From Comamonadaceae bacterium (GTDB lineage: Bacteria > Pseudomonadota > Gammaproteobacteria > Burkholderiales > Burkholderiaceae_C), in NCBI GenBank assembly GCA_027488735.1, contig JAIYBB010000007.1, forward strand, positions 62,001 through 126,000: a DNA stretch of 64,000 nucleotides. Direction: 5' to 3'. Shown piece after piece: positions 58,848-64,000 of this stretch. The stretch's first letter is position 1. Each line of letters starts with the position of its first letter. Under the pieces are notes generated by a model, which saw nothing but the letters and a program-made list of their open reading frames with translations, did no database searches and was not told the origin of the DNA. A program made the translations under genes and the position numbers.

Positions 58848-60515
58848 ATGAGTCAATTCACCGCTGTCAATTACCAAACCAGCCCTGAGCATTACCAACA
58901 TTGGTCTTTCAAGATCGACGGCGAAGTCGCCACGCTGGCTTTGGACATTCAAGAAGACGGCGGTATTGCGCCCGGCTACAAACTCAAGCTCAACTCTTAC
59001 GACTTGGGCGTTGACATTGAATTGAACGACGCGGTGCAGCGTTTGCGTTTCGAGCACCCTGAGGTGAAAACCGTGGTCGTCACCAGTTTGAAAGACCGCA
59101 TTTTTTGCTCAGGTGCCAACATCTTCATGCTGGGTTTGTCTACGCATGCATGGAAAGTCAACTTTTGCAAATTCACCAATGAAACACGCAATGGTTTAGA
59201 AGACAGCAGCCGCCACGGCGGTTTGAAATTTTTAGCAGCCGTGAACGGTGCGTGTGCAGGCGGCGGCTACGAATTAGCCTTGGCGTGCGACGAAATTGTG
59301 TTGGTCGATGACCGCTCAAGCAGTGTGTCATTGCCTGAAGTGCCCTTGCTTGGCGTGTTGCCCGGCACTGGCGGGTTGACCCGCGTCACCGACAAGCGAC
59401 ATGTGCGTCACGACCATGCAGATATTTTTTGCACCAGCGTGGAAGGCGTGCGCGGTCAGCGTGCTGTCGATTGGCGTTTGGTTGATGCGATTGCCAAGCC
59501 TGCGCAATTCACAGCAGCGGTGTCTGAGCGAGCCGCCAAACTCGCAGTGAAGAGCCAGCGCGCAGGTACAGCAGCCAAGGGGCAAGGCGTCAAGCTCCAG
59601 CCACTGAACAAAACCGTCAGCGCTGACAGCTTGCACTACACCTATGTAAAAGTGGACATTGACCGCGAAAAACGCACTGCCACTGTTTGCGTGTCGGCCC
59701 CTGTTGGCAAGGTGTTGAGCAATATGTCGGAGATTCAAGCCGCCGGTGACAGTTGGTACCCGCTGCAAATGGCGCGTGAATTGGATGACGCGATTTTGAG
59801 TTTGCGCACCAACGAACTCGACATCGGCACTTGGTTGCTGCGCACCACAGGGGACGCCAAATTGGCATTGCAATCAGACGCGGTGTTGATGCAGCACCAA
59901 GACCATTGGTTGGTGAAAGAAACTTTGGGCTTGCTGCGTCGCACGCTGGCGCGCTTGGATGTGTCATCGCGTTCCATGTTTGCGTTGATTGATGAAGGCT
60001 CTTGCTTTGCAGGCACCTTGGCTGAGCTGGCATTTGCCGCAGACCGCGCCTACATGCTGGCGCTGCCGGATGCACCCGACACCGCACCCCACATCGCCTT
60101 GAGTGAAATGAATTTCGGTGTGTTCCCCATGGTGAACCACCAGTCACGTTTGCAGCGCCGGTTTTACGAAGAGACTGCGCCGATGGAAGCTGTGCGCGCT
60201 GTCGTGGGTCAGGCGTTGGATGCAGACAAAGCTTTGGCGCTGGGTCTCGTCACCGCAGCGCCGGACGACATCGATTGGGCGGATGAAATACGCATTGCTA
60301 TTGAAGAGCGTGCGGCCATGTCGCCCGATTCACTCACCGGCTTGGAAGCGAACTTGCGTTTCAGCCAAAAAGAGTCCATGGAAACACGTATCTTCGGTCG
60401 TTTGTCAGCTTGGCAAAACTGGATTTTCAACCGCCCGAATGCGGTCGGCGACAAAGGCGCGTTAAAGGTGTATGGCAAGGGCGAGAAAGCCGCATTTGAC
60501 ATGAACCGCGTTTGA
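58848..60515 (+). CDS. boxC: 2,3-epoxybenzoyl-CoA dihydrolase BoxC
   Basis: 555 residues from the ATG at 58848 (MSQFTAVNYQTSPEHYQHWSF). Crotonase/enoyl-CoA-hydratase fold with an N-terminal half (FCSGANIFMLGLSTHAWKVN oxyanion-hole region, GACAGGGYELALACDEI) and a second crotonase-like half (FALIDEGSCFAGTLAELAFA). Hydrolytically opens the epoxide ring of 2,3-epoxybenzoyl-CoA to 3,4-dehydroadipyl-CoA semialdehyde plus formate. Followed by a palindromic repeat and then boxB. Confidence 0.95.
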   Translation: MSQFTAVNYQTSPEHYQHWSFKIDGEVATLALDIQEDGGIAPGYKLKLNSYDLGVDIELNDAVQRLRFEHPEVKTVVVTSLKDRIFCSGANIFMLGLSTHAWKVNFCKFTNETRNGLEDSSRHGGLKFLAAVNGACAGGGYELALACDEIVLVDDRSSSVSLPEVPLLGVLPGTGGLTRVTDKRHVRHDHADIFCTSVEGVRGQRAVDWRLVDAIAKPAQFTAAVSERAAKLAVKSQRAGTAAKGQGVKLQPLNKTVSADSLHYTYVKVDIDREKRTATVCVSAPVGKVLSNMSEIQAAGDSWYPLQMARELDDAILSLRTNELDIGTWLLRTTGDAKLALQSDAVLMQHQDHWLVKETLGLLRRTLARLDVSSRSMFALIDEGSCFAGTLAELAFAADRAYMLALPDAPDTAPHIALSEMNFGVFPMVNHQSRLQRRFYEETAPMEAVRAVVGQALDADKALALGLVTAAPDDIDWADEIRIAIEERAAMSPDSLTGLEANLRFSQKESMETRIFGRLSAWQNWIFNRPNAVGDKGALKVYGKGEKAAFDMNRV

Positions 60516-60528
60516 TTCATTAGGGTCT

Positions 60529-60603
60529 TTAATTGGGGTCAGACTCCAATTAATTCTCTTCGCTTTTAATCAAGGATTCTTTGGGGTCTGACCCCAATTA
60601 TTT
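60529..60603. repeat. Pair of palindromic REP-like repeats between boxC and boxB
   Basis: AATTGGGGTCAGACTCCAAT (near-palindrome from 60531) and TTGGGGTCTGACCCCAATTA (60581-60600), each self-complementary and sharing the TTGGGGTCAGA core of the metG element. The second is followed by TTTTTT and could act as a partial terminator or mRNA stabiliser within the box operon. Confidence 0.8.
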
Positions 60604-60631
60604 TTTCTCATTTAAACACTCTGGAGTATCC

Positions 60632-62059
60632 ATGTCAGCCATCAACTACAGCGAAAAAATCCCTAACAACGTTGACCTCGGCAGCGATCGCACTTTGCAG
60701 CGCGCCCTCGAGCAATGGCAGCCCAACTTCATCAACTGGTGGGACGACATGGGCCCCGAAGGCACGACCGATAACGATGTGTATTTGCGCACCGCCGTCA
60801 GCGTCGACCCGCAAGGCTGGGCGCAGTTTGGCCATGTGAAGATGCGCGACTACCGCTGGGGCATTTTCTTGAACCAAGGCGAAGCCGATCGCAAGATTCA
60901 TTTCGGTGACCACAAAGGCGAAAAGGCTTGGCAAGACGTGCCCGGCGAACACCGCGCGAACTTGCGCCGCATCATCGTGACACAAGGCGACACCGAGCCA
61001 GCATCTGTTGAACAGCAACGCCACTTGGGCAAGACCGCGCCCAGCATGTACGACTTGCGCAACCTGTTTCAGATCAATGTGGAAGAAGGCCGCCATTTGT
61101 GGGCCATGGTGTATTTGTTGCACAAACATTTCGGCCGCGATGGTCGTGAAGAAGCCGAAGCGCTGCTCGAGCGCCGTAGCGGACAGGAAGACAACCCGCG
61201 CATTTTGCAAGCCTTTAACGAAGAAACACCTGATTGGTTGAGCTTCTTCATGTTCACGTATTTCACCGACCGCGATGGCAAGTTCCAGTTGTGCGCTTTG
61301 GCAGAAAGCAGTTTCGATCCGCTGGCACGCACTACCAAGTTCATGCTGACCGAAGAAGCGCACCACATGTTTGTCGGCGAGTCCGGCATCAGTCGTGTGA
61401 TTCAACGCACCTGCGCGGCGATGAACGAAATGAAAACCGACGACGTGGGCAAACTGCGCGCCGCCGGTGTCATCGATTTGCCGACGATTCAGCGTTACTT
61501 GAATTTCCACTTCAGCGTGACCATCGATTTGTTTGGCGCTGACGAGTCCAGCAACGCGGCCACGTTTTATTCCACTGGCATCAAAGGCCGCTATGAAGAA
61601 ACCAAGCGCGATGACGACCATGTATTGCGAGGCCAGACTTACAAAGTGTTGAACGTGGTCAACGGTCAGTTGCAGGAAAAAGAAGTGCCCATGTTGAATG
61701 CGCTGAACGAAGTGCTGCGCGACGACTACATCAAAGATTCTGTTGGCGGTGTGGAGCGTTGGAACCGTGTGATTGAGAAGGCCGGTTTGCCGCACCGTTT
61801 GAGCGTGCCGCACAAAGCTTTCCATCGCAACATCGGCGCTTTGTCTGGCGCCAAGGTGTCGCCCGATGGTCGCGTGGTCTCAGAGAACGAATGGAATGCC
61901 AAAGTGGGCGAATGGTTGCCGACAGCAGAAGACCGTGCGTTTGTGCAAAGCCTGATGGGCCGTGTGGCAGAGCCGGGCAAGTTTGCGAACTGGATCGCGC
62001 CGCCTGCCATTGGTATCAACCGTCAGCCGGTGGACTTCGAGTACGTACGTTTCAATTAA
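60632..62059 (+). CDS. boxB: Benzoyl-CoA 2,3-epoxidase oxygenase subunit BoxB
   Basis: 475 residues from MSAINYSEKIPNNVDL (start 60632); the frame upstream is repeat sequence. Class I diiron ferritin-like oxygenase: iron-ligand clusters NVEEGRHLWAMVY and TEEAHHMFVGESG, plus WWDDMGPEG. With reductase BoxA it adds one O atom of O2 to benzoyl-CoA. 9 bp before boxA. Confidence 0.97.
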   Translation: MSAINYSEKIPNNVDLGSDRTLQRALEQWQPNFINWWDDMGPEGTTDNDVYLRTAVSVDPQGWAQFGHVKMRDYRWGIFLNQGEADRKIHFGDHKGEKAWQDVPGEHRANLRRIIVTQGDTEPASVEQQRHLGKTAPSMYDLRNLFQINVEEGRHLWAMVYLLHKHFGRDGREEAEALLERRSGQEDNPRILQAFNEETPDWLSFFMFTYFTDRDGKFQLCALAESSFDPLARTTKFMLTEEAHHMFVGESGISRVIQRTCAAMNEMKTDDVGKLRAAGVIDLPTIQRYLNFHFSVTIDLFGADESSNAATFYSTGIKGRYEETKRDDDHVLRGQTYKVLNVVNGQLQEKEVPMLNALNEVLRDDYIKDSVGGVERWNRVIEKAGLPHRLSVPHKAFHRNIGALSGAKVSPDGRVVSENEWNAKVGEWLPTAEDRAFVQSLMGRVAEPGKFANWIAPPAIGINRQPVDFEYVRFN

Positions 62060-62068
62060 AGTTCAAGC

Positions 62069-63331
62069 ATGAGTGAAACCGCCGAACTGCTACAGCAACA
62101 TGTGATCGACCCCGAGGTGTGCATACGTTGCAACACCTGCGAAGCGACTTGCCCGGTCGGCGCGGTCACGCATGACAGCCGCAACTACGTGGTCGACCCG
62201 GACAAGTGCAACCACTGCATGGCTTGCGTGCCACCTTGCCCCACAGGTTCGATTGATCACTGGTTGCCGGTGTTGCGCAGCAAGGCTTACACCTTGGCAG
62301 AGCAGTTGTCTTGGGACGAATTACCGGCCGCGGAAAGTGTGGATGTGGTGTCAGCGGTTTCGCACGTATCTGGCAGCACAGCGTTTGAAACAGCGGCCAC
62401 ATCTGTGCCTGCAACCGCCAATGCGCCCGTTGTCAACGCGGCATCTTTGGGCGCTGTTGTGCCGCCATGGTCTGCCGCGCATCCGTACACCAATTTGCAC
62501 GGCCCCAAGTCGCCCATCACCGCGACCGTGGTCGGCAATATGCAAGTCAATGAAGCAGGAACTGACAACGAAACGCATCACATCGTGCTGGACTTTGGCA
62601 GCATGCCGTTTCCGGTGCTCGAAGGTCAATCGGTGGGCATCGTGCCGCCCGGTGTGGACGCCAACGGCAAGCCGCACTATGCGCGGCAATACTCTGTGGC
62701 CAGCCCGCGCAACGGCGAGCGCGCCGGTTACAACAACTTGTCGCTGACGGTGAAACGCGTGGTGCAAGACCACCAAGGCCAAGCGGTGAAAGGCGTGGCA
62801 TCCAACTATTTGTGCGATTTGAAAACCGGCGACAGCGTGCAAGTGATAGGTCCGTTCGGCAGCAGTTTTTTGATGCCCAACCACCCCGGCAGTCACCTGG
62901 TGATGATTTGCACCGGCACCGGCAGCGCGCCCATGCGCGGCATGACCGAGTGGCGCAGACGCCTGCAAGCGAACGGCAAATTTCAAGGCGGCAAGCTCAT
63001 GCTGTTTTTCGGCGCACGCACGCAGCAAGAGTTGCCCTACTTCGGCCCGCTGCAAAAACTGCCCAAAGATTTCATCGACATTCACTTTGCGTTTTCACGC
63101 ACACCCGGCGCACCCAAACGCTATGTGCAAGACGCGATGCGCGACGCGTCCACCGAACTGGCCGCTTTACTGCAAGACCCGCAAACGCATTTTTATGTCT
63201 GCGGTTTGAAGAGCATGGAAGAAGGCGTGTTGCAGGCCTTGCATGACATTGCCGTAGGTGCGGGTTTGGATTGGACTGCGGTAGCTGAGGGTTTGAAGAA
63301 AGAGGGCAGGTTGCAGTTGGAGACGTATTGA
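62069..63331 (+). CDS. boxA: Benzoyl-CoA epoxidase reductase subunit BoxA
   Basis: 420 residues. Two [4Fe-4S] ferredoxin motifs (CIRCNTCEATCP near 17; CNHCMACVPPCP near 47), an Ala-rich linker (about 90-130), then a ferredoxin-NADP reductase module: FAD motif RQYSVASPRNG, NADPH loop ICTGTGSAPMRGM, C-terminal FYVCGLKSMEEGV. Supplies electrons from NADPH to BoxB. Last gene of the visible box operon. Confidence 0.96.
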   Translation: MSETAELLQQHVIDPEVCIRCNTCEATCPVGAVTHDSRNYVVDPDKCNHCMACVPPCPTGSIDHWLPVLRSKAYTLAEQLSWDELPAAESVDVVSAVSHVSGSTAFETAATSVPATANAPVVNAASLGAVVPPWSAAHPYTNLHGPKSPITATVVGNMQVNEAGTDNETHHIVLDFGSMPFPVLEGQSVGIVPPGVDANGKPHYARQYSVASPRNGERAGYNNLSLTVKRVVQDHQGQAVKGVASNYLCDLKTGDSVQVIGPFGSSFLMPNHPGSHLVMICTGTGSAPMRGMTEWRRRLQANGKFQGGKLMLFFGARTQQELPYFGPLQKLPKDFIDIHFAFSRTPGAPKRYVQDAMRDASTELAALLQDPQTHFYVCGLKSMEEGVLQALHDIAVGAGLDWTAVAEGLKKEGRLQLETY

Positions 63332-63361
63332 GGGCGTGTGGTTCGTTTGCATGGTGTACGC

Positions 63362-63484
63362 ATGGTGACTAGCCGTTCGCAACTTGACCGTGTGCTTGAC
63401 CCTAACAATTTATCTATTCAATTGGATACGCTCATCAAGGCAGCCAGGGCGGTCGGTAAGACGGTTGAGATACGGCTGAAATAG
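63362..63484 (+). pseudogene. Remnant of an XRE-type antitoxin
   Basis: 40 codons from an ATG at 63362 reading MVTSRSQLDRVLDPNNLSIQ, then a segment with LDTLIKAARAVGKTVEIRLK. This resembles the recognition helix to C-terminus of the small XRE antitoxins that read T-S-R-x-L-x-R-L-L-D-P-x-N-x-S. The first two thirds of the HTH is missing; the frame is open back to the boxA stop. Could also be a short functional ORF, but truncation is likelier. Confidence 0.5.
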
Positions 63485-63506
63485 AAACTTTAAATGAAGA
63501 TAAAAC

Positions 63507-63531
63507 TTGAAATGCCACATTGGCATTTCAA
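63507..63531. repeat. Perfect inverted repeat downstream of the box operon
   Basis: TTGAAATGCCA (63507-63517), CAT, TGGCATTTCAA (63521-63531). No T-tract follows, so it may be a weak terminator for boxA or an operator for the toxin-antitoxin pair at 63647. Confidence 0.6.
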
Positions 63532-63646
63532 ATTCAGTCGTTATAACGTGAACAAATCACATATCTTTTGCTAACTCAATCACATACTGCGCACATTGTT
63601 GCCATTTAGTCTTTCAGCCGTTAGGGGTTTTAAATGGGATTGACGA

Positions 63647-63985
63647 ATGGATACATATATGTTACCTTCTAGCTTGTTCTTTATCAAGGAGTTACTCCTT
63701 GAAGATGGTTCAAGTCCTTTTGGTCATTGGTTCCTAAATCTGGATACACAAGCTGCAGTGAAAGTACAAGTGGCATTGGCTCGAATGGAGCAAGGCAATT
63801 TGTCAAACGTGAAGTGGTTCCGGGGGATCGGGGAATACAAAATCAACTGGGGACCTGGAATCCGGATCTACTTTGCCAAAGACGGTTTGAACATCATTCT
63901 TTTATTGGCAGGTGGGGACAAAAGCAGTCAACAAAAAGATATTGAGATAGCCGTTTCGCGATGGCATGACTACAAATTTGGATGA
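63647..63985 (+). CDS. RelE/ParE-superfamily addiction-module toxin
   Basis: 112 residues. SSPFGHWFLNLD, VALARMEQGNLSNVKWFRG, GEYKINWGPGIRIYFA and LLLAGGDKSSQQKDIE match the addiction-module killer family (RelE-like fold, TIGR02683 type), likely a ribosome-dependent or free mRNA endoribonuclease. In this family toxin precedes antitoxin; an AAAGGA Shine-Dalgarno-like stretch at 63988-63993 suggests the antitoxin starts just beyond the window edge. An alternative start is the ATG at 63659. Confidence 0.85.
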   Translation: MDTYMLPSSLFFIKELLLEDGSSPFGHWFLNLDTQAAVKVQVALARMEQGNLSNVKWFRGIGEYKINWGPGIRIYFAKDGLNIILLLAGGDKSSQQKDIEIAVSRWHDYKFG

Positions 63986-64000
63986 AAGAAAGGACTTAGA

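Noticed and set aside
60635..61825. 396-codon minus-strand frame opposite boxB
   Set aside because: Shadow of boxB, whose plus-strand product is unmistakable; no recognisable motif in the antisense product.

Overview
The window looks like the chromosome of a betaproteobacterium, most likely Burkholderiales close to Comamonadaceae. The case is synteny and content: ispB divergent from rplU-rpmA-obgE-proB, hemA-prfA-prmC-grxD, a giant FAD/Fe-S oxidoreductase upstream of DUF971-ubiE-Tim44-ubiJ-ubiB, fmdB-DUF502-aspS, gpmA-ctpA-thiF facing rhodanese-grxC-secB-gpsA, and an aerobic benzoyl-CoA (box) cluster. No 16S gene is present, so the genus cannot be fixed.

Layout. 1-5.6 kb: 5' part of a ChaN-like haem-uptake gene, a LysR regulator, groES-groEL with an intact CIRCE operator and a heat-shock-like promoter, then an AT-rich gap, a short trimeric autotransporter adhesin, tRNA-Pro(CGG) and a small Cys-rich secreted protein. 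5.6-24.9 kb: housekeeping (ispB, rplU, rpmA, obgE, proB, rppH, proS, a lytic transglycosylase, grxD, prmC, prfA, hemA, a 1290-residue FAD/Fe-S oxidoreductase, ubiquinone genes ubiE, ubiJ, ubiB). 24.9-27.9 kb: polyamine ABC transporter binding protein and two permeases, without the ATPase. 28-45.3 kb: fmdB, DUF502, aspS, folE, DUF429, GNAT, thiF/moeB-like, ctpA, gpmA, rhodanese, grxC, secB, gpsA, panC, panB, scpA, DUF3460, a MobA-like transferase, metG and apbC/mrp.

45.4-57.8 kb is an accessory block on the minus strand: a complete-looking type IVb (IncI thin-pilus/Tcp-like) assembly operon, in transcription order major pilin PilS, TcpQ-like protein, lipoprotein secretin PilN, PilO, PilP, ATPase PilQ, platform protein PilR, an unusually long modular tip pilin PilV (770 aa), a PilT-type lytic transglycosylase and finally a HerA-type DNA-translocase-like ATPase. 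No prepilin peptidase, retraction ATPase, relaxase or NurA is in view. I consider the pilus + HerA association and the three-part PilV the most unusual system here.

57.9-63.3 kb: boxR-boxC-boxB-boxA for aerobic benzoyl-CoA epoxidation and ring cleavage, with a TGCA-N6-TGCA site upstream of boxR that fits the known BoxR/BzdR operator. Benzoate-CoA ligase and BoxD are not in the window. The end holds a decayed XRE-type antitoxin remnant, an inverted repeat and a RelE-like addiction-module toxin whose antitoxin should begin just past the edge. A palindromic repeat family built on TTGGGGTCAGA occurs twice: once translated in frame inside metG and once between boxC and boxB.
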